Source of the DNA: Trichuris trichiura
Taxonomy: Eukaryota > Nematoda > Enoplea > Trichinellida > Trichuridae
NCBI GenBank assembly: GCA_037903355.1
Contig: JBAJFE010000005.1
Location: forward strand, 682,001 to 746,000
Direction: 5' to 3'
DNA: 64,000 nt
Position numbers and translations under genes: made by a program. Positions 12,321 through 23,434 of this stretch are shown piece by piece. The stretch's first letter is position 1. Each line of letters opens with the position of its first letter. The notes beneath the pieces are model-generated. The model was given only the letters and a program-made list of their open reading frames with translations, was not told the DNA's origin and did not search any database.

Positions 12321-15300
12321 AATTATGAAAATTCATAAACTCCTTACGAAATGTTTCAAGTTAGCAAGTCGATAGTGAACCTTATGTTCTTCTATCCTCT
12401 CGTAAAAATTCAAAACTGTCCACCGTCGCTGATTTTCCATATTAAGCGTTTGAGGTATCAGTTTCACAAAACAAAGTATGCTAAATTGGAATGTTTGCTA
12501 GTCGCTTCGAAATGGTATTTCGTGCTGTTACGTAGCTTGCGAAATAAACGTTAGAAGGGGCATTTATCCGTAAAATAGTTGCGAAACTGAAATATTAGGA
12601 AATTAGTATTATTTGCCTTCCTGGCTTTCGGTAACCATCTGTTTTTGGATAGGGTTTCATATTAGAAAGAATACTATGACGTCATCATCCATCCCTGGGA
12701 AAAAAACTTTAATTTGCGAAAAGAAGCACAGATTATGAGGAGTCGCTCCCGTAGAGTAGGATGTCTTCATTAAATAAAAGGAAGCCGCTTGTAGTGTTCT
12801 ATAGAACAACTTTTAGGAGCATAGCTCTTCATTTTCTCGTTTGATCTTCAAAAAATCTGAATTGATAATTTAAGTACTTTCTTAATAAGGTTGCCTATAT
12901 TAACTCTTAAGTTCGTGGGAAGCAAAAAACGGAACAATGCTTACTCCGTCCCTAAACGAACTTTGCCAAGTGAGAGTTGCAATAGTCATTTATTGTGTCT
13001 GTGAAAAAAGAAAAGACAAAGAGAAATGCTATTCGCGCTTAAATACTTTTTGTTGGCTATAAGTTCCTTGCGTGAATATTTCTCAATATTATTTTTTAAA
13101 AGTACGTCAAAATAGCTTCTCAGTCATTGCAACGTTCAACAGTTGAATGATAATGAACGATCAGCCTTTATTGAAGTAGTTTGCAACTTAAGAAACGAAA
13201 CTTCCGAATTAAAACTATCTTTTCGCGCTCTAAGCGTTTTGTAAACTTTTTTTCTGTCCAACAATGCTCTCTATTCACAAGGGGTTAACATTCGTGATGT
13301 TTCGTGCCCAAAATTGGCAGTAAACAAGTTCGTACTTTAAAAATTAGGTTTTATTAAAATTATTAACCTATTTGTGCATTTATATTTATAGCGCCCTTAT
13401 TTTCATTGGGTTACTGTTGCGTCGTACATTCAGACCGTTTCGAGGTATTAAACTGATCGTTTACAAGGCAGTTATGCAAATAGGTGAACGTATAACCTAA
13501 AAACAATTGTAAATTTAAAATGGCAAAAATTATACACGCTGTGTGGAAATAAAAAAGTGAGTTAAATGTACAAGTATGGCGTAGGCGACGCCTATTGCCC
13601 GTTGGAAGCTAGCTTCCGTCCTACCATTGACTTAAGATCACTGTAGGGCAGCTGTAGGGATGGAAAGTAAAAAAAAGAGATATACCAATTTGAATGAGCA
13701 AACATGACCGCTGCGAATGCTCGTCGCGTATTCTAACAAAGCATTTGCATTTTTCTTTCTGACGGGACTTGAATAGCAACAATGCTGAAATTCGTATCGG
13801 CTAACTTTGCGTAACTTTAAAATCGTCTACTGCTTAGGAAATTAGGTGCAATTCTTCGCAAAACGAAAAGACCAACGCTCTTCTCTTCGCGTATTTGTCG
13901 CTAAGCCGAATTTCTTCAGCCGCTGTACGTGCCCACGCCCGTTAATATAAAATTTTTCGATGGTCATCCAACAGTCGCGTATTTCGTCGGCCGCGTTAGC
14001 ATTTCTTTCAAAATTAAACGACGTTAACTGAATTGTACTGTTGCAATCATGTCAACGAATTCATTCATTCATTTGTTTACAGCAGTTTGGAGATAAATTT
14101 CCCTTTCGAAATATTCCATTCACGATTACCATTGTACTGAAACGAAAGTTGTAAGAGTAAGCGCGTATATCTTTCTCCGTTATTTCAAAATTGCTAACTG
14201 TATCAATGCTTTTCGTCCTAAACAATAGGATTTTTAACTTTGTTCACGGCTTTGGACTTTTGTGACAAAGGACCTTTTATTATCAGTTTTGCGGTCATGG
14301 GTAGATTCAAAAGCTAGAGCCAATAAATTAGCAAGCACGTTTTCGCCCTCAAAGGTATCAATGAAAACAAAAGTTAGTTGATAAGTCATTTGTAGATGAG
14401 GATACAATATGCAGTTATCAAAGTTGTCAACATTCTGGGCATTTCGCTTCTAAAAACCGAGCTGCTCTACGGTTCGTAAGAAACGATGTGCTAACATTTC
14501 ATTCTTTCGTCATTAGCATGCAGTTAAATAAAGTTTCATTTGCAAAGATGTTGGTTACATTTGACCTGTTTTATTCAACAAAACGAAAATTTACATATTC
14601 GTTAAGAAACATTGTTATTTCGTAATAATTATTTAAGATGTCAGAAACATGGTCTCACGCATGTTTTACTTACAGAATTGGCCAGCTTGTTATGGAAGGG
14701 TACTTTTATTTTACGTCAGAGCTTTCAGGGCTCTTCTTGTCCCATCATCAGTGAAGCAGAATGACGTAATGTAAATACATACCTAAAAAAGGAGGTTTTT
14801 AGCCTGTAAGCGAGGTTGTTAACATATACCATAACACTCATTAGTTGCATTGCATAGCACGTCGAGATGTTGCTTCAACAAGCCGATTTCCCATTTCCGT
14901 TCATTTCAGTTCTTTAGTAAAGTGCTGAAACGACATATATGTTCGTCAACAACGTGTGAGTCAGTTTAACAAGTGATAGGAAAAGAAAAAAGACAACCTT
15001 TAAGCGTTTAAAAACAATCATTTTGTTTAGGTTCTGACTTATTTTGACTTTTAATGTTCGACAGCTTCGTCGAGCGTATAAAATAAAGTACGTCTGAACC
15101 TACTGGAAAGGCTTACAAAGGAGATGAGAAAGCCGGCAAAGCGAATAAAGTAGATAGACGCTTACGGTTTGTGTCCCATAGGAAGCGTACAAGCTCAGAG
15201 CAACCCGCGTAAGGCATTGGATAACGAGTGCAGCGATGAGACGCTGAGAAAAAAGAAGCGATAAATAAAAACCGGTTTATTTGCATAAATAAGATAACAG

Positions 15301-16077
15301 TTGGGAAATGGCGTCTTTTGAGAAAGAATTATTGCACTTGTCTAAAGTTTTTCGAATCGATCTACGCGAGTAGGAAATGCCATCACAGTCTATTTCACGC
15401 TATGCATTTTGAATTAATGAAACCAGCACCTTTTGTTGCCGCCAGCAAACTTAAAGTGTCCTCGTTAGTTGGGAAAATTATTCCCGTCACATACGCACAC
15501 TGCAAGTACGTTTTTGCGGACTGAAAGCTACCGCGATTTCCCGCTATATTTATTCTTACGTCAGCTCGTCTGACCGGTTGCTAGTCTGAATGGAACAGTT
15601 GTTTTGCATAACCTGCAAATCATTTTCTGTTGCTTGCATGAAAATTCATTCATTTCTACAGAATAGGACTTTAGTGACGCCGTGCACGGTCCGGTCAGCT
15701 AGGAATTCCGACGAGAAAAGCTTTTCAGCGTACACCACTTAACGCCGTCAAGTATCTGCAAATAAGACGCAGTTGCTCTGCCTTCAGTCAACAAACAATT
15801 TCAGCACGAATTGTTGCAACTTTTTCATCCGCCTTAGATATAGAAGAGTGCATTTGAAATTTTTTTCTCGTTTGCCATGCATTTTGTTCTGGAAAATGTT
15901 TACAAGCTTTATTCAAAATTTTTTCATGCACTAAATGATCGAAGTCGGCTGAACCACCAGCCGCCTCAACAGATCATTTCACACGGAAAGTAACAAAAAA
16001 ACTAAATATTTATGTATTCAAGAGATCTTGTCTCTTAGCCGCCCCATCGTCTGAAAAATGCAGGTTCTCTTCTGGTA

Positions 16078-16197
16078 AGCATGCCAATCAGCCAGCTTAT
16101 TTTGCTCTTACTTAAATCTAAGCCAAAACCGTAATTCTTACGTTAAAGCTTAGGCTTAGATAAGAGTAGGACAGGCTGGCTGGCAAAGTTACAGTAT
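16078..16197. repeat. Imperfect hairpin element, copy 1
   Basis: The left arm contains cagccagcttattttgctc and cttaaatctaagcc. The right arm returns ggcttagataagagtagg and acaggctggctgg, followed by caaagttacagtatgac. A diverged relative lies at about 36694-36815 with the same word order and a matching right end (aacttacagtacgac). Two dispersed copies of the same foldback suggest a small non-autonomous mobile element. No coding capacity is seen. Confidence 0.65.
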
Positions 16198-16291
16198 GAC
16201 GTTGGGGCACCTAGGAAACAAGCTCCGCATCTCTCAGACTTTTACAACGCATCTGTTCGCCAGGGTGAAATTGATTAGACGATCCTTCTTG

Positions 16292-16323
16292 CGGTGAGAT
16301 AATATCGCGAAATTATCTCACCG
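16292..16323. repeat. Perfect 12-bp stem hairpin
   Basis: cggtgagataat (16292-16303) and attatctcaccg (16312-16323) are exact reverse complements around an 8-base loop, atcgcgaa. It stands alone about 1.8 kb upstream of glycogenin, and its function is unknown. Confidence 0.75.
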
Positions 16324-17729
16324 TAAAGAGAGTTCGTCTCGCTTTAAAAATACATTGCGCATTTCGATCGCAATATTTATCGACGACCCATTCCTTATTG
16401 TTCAACAGGACGTAAAAGCGGTCTAACGCTAAAAATTTCGCAACTTTTCAGCAACCGACAAATGATCGAATCTTTCCGCCGAAATGGAAACAATAATGGT
16501 GCTCTGCCAGCGCAAGTTGTCAAATGCGCCTGACAATCAAATTGCACCTGAGCATCATTCATTTATTTTACAGTTTAAAATTCACGTGCACTTGTGTGCA
16601 GCCGAGCGGTTGCAATCATTGTCACATTGCGTTTTGCAACGGCGAACGCGTGCACTGCCGAATTTGCTTGACTGCGGGAACATCTTCGCCATCGTCCGTG
16701 CAAGTTTATTTTCGTTCAAGTAAGTTGGTCACTTTCCCGTTTGTTTCCTTATATTCACTGCGAACACCGCATAAGCGAAGTCAGTTGCTGCAAGCCCGAA
16801 ATGTCTGCAAAACAACGATGGGTTGGCGCATCAACGATAAGCGCTCTGTTTGTCACCTATTTATTCTGTCTGTTGTTTGCCATTCTTCTCCAAGCCAACC
16901 TGTCTGCAACGTAAGGTTAGGTACGTTGGCAAGTATATTTAGTATTCAAAGTTTTGAAAGTAAGCGCACCATCTTTTTTGCCCATTTTGCATTAGGGGAA
17001 AACAAAGGTGACCTTTCTCCACGCAGACGTCCTTCGGGTTCCAAAATCCGTAGGAACCACAAGACCCTTTGACCTAATCGACGCTTCGCCAATCGATGAA
17101 AGCGAGTATCGTTTCCCTCGACGTTTAGCATACATTTTATTGATTCTAGTCGACGTTAATCTCTTCACGATGGCCGCGCTCGGTAAAGACCAATAGGTTG
17201 CTTCCAACTGGGTTAATCATTTAGCGGAGTTAATTTTTGAAAAGATAAAAATTCAAATTAACGCGTTGAGTCAGCTGGCGTTTGAACGACTGGCATTTTG
17301 TCAAATCATGATTCAGCGCTTCTGTTGAACATGTTTTGCCTTTTAGTCAGCGTTGTAAAAAAAAGAAAAAGACTTGGGTACTCGCTGGGCGCCAAACTGA
17401 GAAAAAAACCAATGCGTTTCACCAGCTACTTTCTCCCTTCGTTAAGGACGTTCGTAAATGGACCTGCACGTTTTCGTTTGTCTCCTTGCGGGCGAATTCT
17501 GCCCGTTCAACCAGTTCTCCGTAGCGCGCCTTGCACTGGCGACCTCCATTGCTTTCCTGTCAACAAGAATATGTTCGGAGCGAACGAATTCCTTTGTTTG
17601 CAAACGCTCAACTTATTGCGCCAAGCGTGTATACAGCGTTTGCGTGAGAACATGTAAATTAGTTGAACAATGAGATTGCGAGCGCCTGCGCCCTGGACAA
17701 CCTTGAGAGCGTGTTGGTGTCACACAGCT

Positions 17730-17747
17730 GAGAGAGAGAGAGAGAGA
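17730..17747. repeat. Short GA microsatellite
   Basis: About nine GA dinucleotides in a row, upstream of the glycogenin gene. GA runs can bind GAGA-type factors, but nothing here shows that. Confidence 0.7.
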
Positions 17748-18099
17748 TTTGTACTTTTCGGCGCACTACTCCATTAGTTGGGAACCATCATTCCTACGCT
17801 TGATGCAGCACTCTTCCGGCGGAGACCAACGCCTCTACTCTTCTCGTAATGGCAGACGGAAAGAGACAGCTGGTCGTATTGAGCACGTGCTGTGCCTTCT
17901 CGTCTTTTTGCTTTCACCACACTATAACAACGGCAACGATAGTTTGCCAAGAGCTCAGCCGTTCCGATCACATGAGTGAATTCTATACAGAGTTCAGACG
18001 GCTGCGCTTACCTCGAGAGAAACGAAGTGAAACAATGCGCTTAAACTGTGATGGCGAACATTCATATATTGTGCTGAAGTTATATTCATGAAAACTTAA

Positions 18100-18127
18100 T
18101 TCTTCTTTCTATTTTTAAGCGGACAAC
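18100..18127 (+). promoter_or_regulatory. Splice acceptor just upstream of the glycogenin start
   Basis: A pyrimidine-rich tract ending in tttctatttttaag lies eight bases before the glycogenin ATG (cggacaac then ATG). With no coding sequence upstream, this is either a spliced-leader trans-splice site or the end of a 5'UTR intron. Similar acceptors precede the starts of NAT10 (ttctttgcag), ITM2 (gaaaattttag, minus strand) and cystatin-like gene C (tattttcag). Confidence 0.55.
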
Positions 18128-21105
18128 ATGGTCATACATACCGATCAAGCATGGGTGACCCTTGTCACCAACGACAGCTACTGTCTTGGAGCTTTGGTTT
18201 TGGGTCATTCATTACGCAAAACGAAGACCAGAAGGGTACTGCACTGCATGGTGGCGCCAGGCGTCAGCAAGGACATGCGGTAAAACCAGCATGACTAACG
18301 CTAGCGACCTCTATGGTCCACCAACCGTCATTGTTGCAGTACCAACTTGAACTACGTTTACGACGTGGTCACAGATGTCGACGTAATGGACAGCGGCGAT
18401 ACGGAAAAATTGCATTTGATTCAAAGGCCGGATTTGGGAATCACCTTTACGAAGCTTCATTGCTGGAAGTTGACCCAGTACAAGAAGTGCGTTTTCGTTG
18501 ACGCAGATTGCATGGTAAAAAAAACGAAAAGACCAGCCGGCTTAAGTCGATGCGGCATCGCAGCTTTTTTGCCCTTTTAAGGTAATACAAAACAGCGATG
18601 AGCTCTTCGACTATCCCGAACTGTCAGCCGCACCGGACATTGGTTGGCCGGATATATTCAACTCTGGCGTTTTTGTCTTCGAACCTTCGGAAAGCACCTA
18701 TAAAAACATTATCACAATGGCAATAACCGAAGGGAGCTTTGATGGTAGTACAGTGCGGCTCGGTGCCATTAGCAATTGGTTTAGGTTGAAAATTTAGGCG
18801 GCGACCAGGGTATACTGAATGCATACTTCTACGAATGGCTGACCAAAGGACCGACTCATCGCTTGCCTTTTGTATACAATACTGCGTCAAGTGCGTTGTA
18901 CACCTACATAGCGGCCTTGAGACGGTGCGCTTCGTGACGTACAGTGCGCAAAAGCTGACTGCAGCGAAATTTCAGCTTCGGCAAAGATGTGAAGATTGTC
19001 CATTTCCTTGGCTCCACCAAACCTTGGATGTTGCTCACGGACGAAAACTTAGCCAGAAATGTCCAATCGGACAAGCCCGAATCCGAATTTCTGATGAAAT
19101 GGCTTCAATTGTTCGGAGAGCGGGTGCTGCCTTCTCTGGATCCATCCTACGTAAGTTACACATATTAACTTGTTGAGACGACAACATGTGTGAAGGGCAA
19201 ACGCGAGATTTCCCTCCTTGCAAACATAAACACAAACGCAAACACAAGCATGCGCTATTTGTAGTTTCCAAAGGAGATGAAGCAAATGTTGAAGCATAAT
19301 CGAACTGCATGCGAATGCGCCGTTTGCCGTTGGTGCCCCAACTATGGCTATTTGAAGCATGTTACGTTTTTCCCGAATATATTTCGCGTAACCGTTGGCG
19401 TTGACGCTTTCAACAGCATTCGCCCGCAAACAGTCGAGGAAGTGGTTCGCATGTTGAAGCCTGTTCGGGACCCGAATGATATTTATCGCTTGGAGACGCC
19501 AACCTCTTCTTTTCGCGAAAGTCCCGAAAAGAAAACTGAAGACGAAACCAAAGCTGACACTTCTACCGCCACCAAAGCTGCTGTCGCCGCGGCCGCACCT
19601 AGCGATAGTAGCAATGTTAAACCTGCGGCTGCCAGCGGCAGTGCCGATGGTAAAGATGGTGGTGGCGGTACTGGTGCTGCTCCCGCTAGTGATGGTAGTG
19701 GTAGCGGAGGAGGGGACGGAAAGTCAGATAAGCCGGGCGGCGATGGCATACAGATGATCAAATTTCCATTCAAACTATCGGATTTAACGAGGTATATGTC
19801 CTTTCGGGTATCGCTGGCCAAATGGACGAGAGAAAAGTTAATCACCAAACCGGAACTTAACAGTATACCACTTTACATAGAACCTTCTTGCTTGCAAGAG
19901 GAGATTATTTATGAACGGCGCCAAAGCGCTCCAGCGCTATTGGGTTTTCGTAGGATTGATCCTGAACCGGATCCAGACTTGCCCGACGAGCGTACGCGAA
20001 AATTTCACGTCCGTCGAAAATCAATGGAAAAGCTACGTCAGCTTACCGAAGATGCCGGGCCGTCAAAACCGTTGCCCGCTGTTTATAGAATGTTCGTCCC
20101 GCTGGATGAAAGCATAGCTTACGCGCAACAGGAAGAGGCGCGTACGAGACGTCGTCAGCGAAAACGTGAATCGCTCAAGAAAACTAAAACTGATAAAGTT
20201 TCCGATTCGGCCTCGTCGTCGGGAGGTTCCCCATCCACCGAAGGCGGGAAAAAGGAAACGAAATAACCAATGCTTAACGCGTACGCGCTAACAATTTTTT
20301 GTCCTTTTGAAGCTCTCCACTCGGATCGTCCGTTCGTTACAACTCTCAGAGACTGGGCAAAGCAGCGTAAGTTTAAACGAGTCCATTGGAGGTGGTGGTT
20401 TTGCATGAATTGCCGGCCAGCCCCATTTCCTGTCCCGATCCGGTCGCATGGTCAACGTGCGTACATGTTTGATTTGATTAATTAATTGCAATTCGGAATG
20501 TACGCAACGTAGTGTGTGGTGCCAGTAGTAATAGTGGTTGTTGTTGTTGTTGAAGCGATTTCTCGCACGTACGGCTGCTTGGACGCGTTGCAACGTAAGT
20601 AAAAGAAACTATAGGCAACGCACATGCCATCCAGATCCAGACAGGAAGTGTGAACAGTCGACTATTCAGCGAAGCTTTCGCCAAAAAATGGCTCATCTTT
20701 TCCATTGTGCTATTGCTAAAGACAAACTTTCAGGTCGAACCTTCTTCACCAACAGTAAGAACATGGCTCGAATTCTGCAAGGTAAGTTGTCAAAAAGGGA
20801 AAGTATGCATGAAAAGCACGCAAGCACGAACGCGAATGCCTGACGACAAAGACTTCTGATGTTAAATTTGACGTCTACGCGTTGTGGCGGCGCTGTAAAG
20901 TGCTTTTTAAGAAACATGAGAAAACAACGTATTACCTTTTCTGCAGGCGCAAACGGTCAAAGAGGTAGTGCCATCGGGATCGGCCATTTCGGATGACGAA
21001 AGGCAAAGAGCCTGGGAAGAAGGCGTCGTTGACTACACCGGTCACGATTCTTGGGAGAACATTCAAAAGCGACTAGACAAATCGCTAAAAGGCGACACTC
21101 AGTGA
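18128..21105 (+). CDS. GYG1: Glycogenin (self-glucosylating glycogen primer)
   Basis: Cytosolic GT8-family glucosyltransferase that glucosylates its own tyrosine from UDP-glucose and primes glycogen synthase. Exons: 18128-18279, 18340-18514, 18582-18744, 18798-18924, 18976-19150 and 20947-21105, all in frame, giving about 316 residues (human GYG1 has 333). Seen: N-terminal [27 protein letters not shown]; the metal-binding DxD as [35 protein letters not shown]; the region of the acceptor tyrosine as [11 protein letters not shown]; and [10 protein letters not shown]. The last exon carries the conserved glycogen-synthase-binding tail ([19 protein letters not shown]). An AATAAA overlaps the stop codon. 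Exon 5 ends in phase 0 and could instead join the long exon at 19274-20266 (separate entry), giving a different C terminus. Confidence 0.93.
19274..20266 (+). CDS. Alternative long terminal exon of glycogenin, or nested gene
   Basis: An uninterrupted frame of about 330 codons lies inside the last intron of glycogenin. It follows an acceptor (19264 or 19273) that accepts exon 5 in phase 0 and ends at TAA before the conserved final exon. Content in order: a cysteine cluster (CECAVCRWC), a Lys/Glu/Ala/Gly low-complexity linker, a conserved-looking stretch ([10 protein letters not shown], then [19 protein letters not shown]), and a basic tail ([14 protein letters not shown]). I recognise no domain. 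The length and clean frame suggest real coding sequence. It could be a long isoform lacking the synthase-binding tail, an internal exon with an unseen donor, or an independent gene. Confidence 0.55.
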   Translation, partial: EMKQMLKHNRTACECAVCRWCPNYGYLKHVTFFPNIFRVTVGVDAFNSIRPQTVEEVVRMLKPVRDPNDIYRLETPTSSFRESPEKKTEDETKADTSTATKAAVAAAAPSDSSNVKPAAASGSADGKDGGGGTGAAPASDGSGSGGGDGKSDKPGGDGIQMIKFPFKLSDLTRYMSFRVSLAKWTREKLITKPELNSIPLYIEPSCLQEEIIYERRQSAPALLGFRRIDPEPDPDLPDERTRKFHVRRKSMEKLRQLTEDAGPSKPLPAVYRMFVPLDESIAYAQQEEARTRRRQRKRESLKKTKTDKVSDSASSSGGSPSTEGGKKETK

Positions 21106-22432
21106 ATAAAAAAACGTAGTAACCTACCATCACGCAGACACAAAAAAAATCAGTTTGAATTCGCATACCCTTTTCATATTCCTTGTGCATCACCAAGGTT
21201 CCTCTCTCTTTGCCTTGTAGTTCGAGTTATCCCATTCCTGTAGGAATTATTGTCATCTATATTTATTTGTTCCAAACGAAGTAACATTGCTGCTGCACAC
21301 TCTCGTCGTCAACAATGAGGCGGCTGCGACTCAAAGCGAACGACAATAATAATAACCCTCGTTTTTACTATCGTAAAATGCACCACCAAGCGATAAAATA
21401 GCGTATATATATTGCACGAAGCGATATAATTATTCGTTTTTTTTAAAAAAAGCTTAAGAACATTTGTAAACACAGAGTCTACGCACAGGTGTGACCAGAG
21501 ATTGCCTAGGCGCACATGGTTACAGTTTCCATAACCACGGAGTCGTCGCCGTTGAAAAAGCTGAACTTCTCTTTACTGCATCCCGACGTGGCGACCGCTC
21601 CTGAAATTTAAAGCGAACTTCAATAACGCGAAAACAATTCAGCGGGAAACAAACCACCACAGTTGACCGTCATGCTCTGCTCTGACCACTACCAATAAAA
21701 GTGGCTTATTTTTAAAATATACTTTCATTCACTAAGCCATGAAGGCACTGACAAATTCATCCATTAAGGCTACGCAATTAATGGACGTACGTGAATGATC
21801 CGCACCCGAATCGCCTTTGCATTTTGAGATAACACTTTTTTAAAAAATAACTTTAGCAGATGTAAGCGCTGCATAAAGTATTTATCTTTCCGGATAGTTT
21901 GACGCAGTTTCAACTAGTCAGTTCGGCAACCTCAGACATGCATGTTAAGCACTGTGACAAAATACATTTCTTTACAAACGACGCGAAGTTTCTGCTTCAT
22001 TCATCCCTACGTGACATACCGTATGCCGACTTTTTTTTTTTTCATAACTGGCAAAGAAGCCAATACAATTCTTTTCGCAAATTCTGCCTTGTCAAATAGC
22101 ATTAGCGAGAATTGAACTGCTTTGAACTCAATGAAACTTAGAACGACTTATAACTTGTTAACACAATACGCGAACTGTTGAAGTTTTAATACGGAGCTTA
22201 GTTTATCGCAAATGTCTAGCGAGACTTTTGCCTTTTTTAAGCGCTCCATTCAATAATAATGCGCGGCGAAAGATTAACTGTTAGCGGATACTTTTTCTCG
22301 GAAGTTTACCGTAGGAAAAAGTGGTAGTAAAGCTCTATCTTACGGTAAGTGCCGAAGCATAAATTTAAGATGAATTTTTAAAAACTACTTCCAGAAAAAG
22401 AAAACAGAGAACCGTTTCTCACTTAGCGTTGC
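21106..22432. other. Intergenic, convergent 3' ends
   Basis: Between the 3' ends of glycogenin (+) and ITM2 (-). It contains AT-rich sequence with T and A runs near 21430 and 22030 and no supported gene. Confidence 0.6.
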
Positions 22433-23434
22433 TTAATGGAATAAAACAAAAGCGTTACTTCTAAAGCGACGTTCTTCCTTGACCGGAACCAACCAATAAG
22501 TTGGTACATTCGTACATTCAACGGCCACTTCGACTGACTTTAGGTCGACAATTTCTTGACTCTTCAAAGCAGGCAAATGAACGCTGAAATTTTCTCGCAC
22601 TATCGAAGGCTTCGGTTGGTAGTAACCGCTCTTAATGGTAAACGGAGTTACGAAAGAAAAAAAAATAATTAAAATTTCTCGTTACCGCCAATTTTTCCAT
22701 CAGATCAATCAGATTTGACGGAGGCGCTACAATCTCGCGATCCAACGGTTTCAGGAAACATTTGTTGCCTAATAAGTCTTTTATCAGAGTGATGTTCTAC
22801 GATAAGAAGATACTTGTGAGAACATGCGGAACGCCGAAGTTTTGCAAACCTGCATAAAATCGTGCACAAAAGTGGCCGGTCGATTGGGGCCAAAGGCGGG
22901 AACTTGAATTTTCTCCACGTGATTGCCCGTATCGACTTCGACGTTCTGTGCTAGAGCAACTGGATTTTCGCCTGTGTTGTCGACCACTTCCGTCACGCAC
23001 GAACCGACGAAGACCGGCTAGAAACAAGAACGATAACGACACTTACGAGCGTTAATGGCAGAAAATCGACAGTACCCTTCTAGTCATGTAGCGGTAAAGA
23101 ACCAAAGTGCCAACAATGGACGCCATCAGCAGCCATACAATCATTGCAGTCATACATAAGATTGTGAGAACGCGATGACGTTGCCAAGCTATGTATCGCT
23201 CCAAATGAATGGGCAAACGAGAGCCCTCTTCGTGCACACCGCCAGCTTCGTATTCACCAGCTTTTTTGTAAAGACCCTATTGGATAAAAACCCACTTTAA
23301 AAGGGTGTGCCTTATTTCAGATTTTTACTTACCTCCTTGACTTCGCTATTTTCGGCATCCTGCTGAGCTGAACAGTTATTGCCCTTTCCTTTGCCCTCTT
23401 TGGTCGAGGAATTCAGCTTCGTAGGAATCGTCAT
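22433..23434 (-). CDS. ITM2: ITM2/BRI-type BRICHOS transmembrane protein
   Basis: A type II membrane protein of the ITM2 (BRI) family, whose BRICHOS domain is a chaperone for a C-terminal peptide released by furin-like proteases. Minus-strand exons: 23333-23434, 23076-23276, 22850-23017, 22686-22796 and 22433-22630, all phase 0, giving 259 residues (family about 265). Seen: a cytosolic N terminus rich in K, G and S; one membrane segment at about residues 70-95; the family signature NVEVDTGNHVEKIQVPAFG then FVHDFM; the BRICHOS cysteines (NKCF near 170, VECTN near 233) and APPSNLIDLME. Near the end, KEERRFR fits a minimal R-x-x-R furin site and would release eight residues, far fewer than the 23 of human ITM2B. 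The start follows an acceptor (gaaaattttag) 16 bases upstream, and the gene diverges from NAT10. Confidence 0.9.

Larger units (their letters stand above)
9521..18100. other. Large gene-free stretch 5' of SoxB
   Basis: About 8.6 kb between SoxB (transcribed leftwards) and glycogenin holds no gene I can support. Frames such as 10731-11066 and 16524-17072 are open for 110-180 codons but have no recognisable domain, and open frames overlap on the opposite strand. The stretch contains several hairpins (12273-12320, 16078-16197, 16292-16323), a short GA run at about 17730-17747, and at least nine exact AACAATG/CATTGTT words between 9.6 and 14.7 kb. A regulatory role for SoxB is inference. Confidence 0.6.

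Noticed and set aside
16524..17072. 182-codon frame upstream of glycogenin
   Set aside because: No domain, unusual Cys/Ser/His content, overlapping open frames on both strands, and no splice partner. Long open frames can arise by chance in this relatively G+C-balanced stretch.
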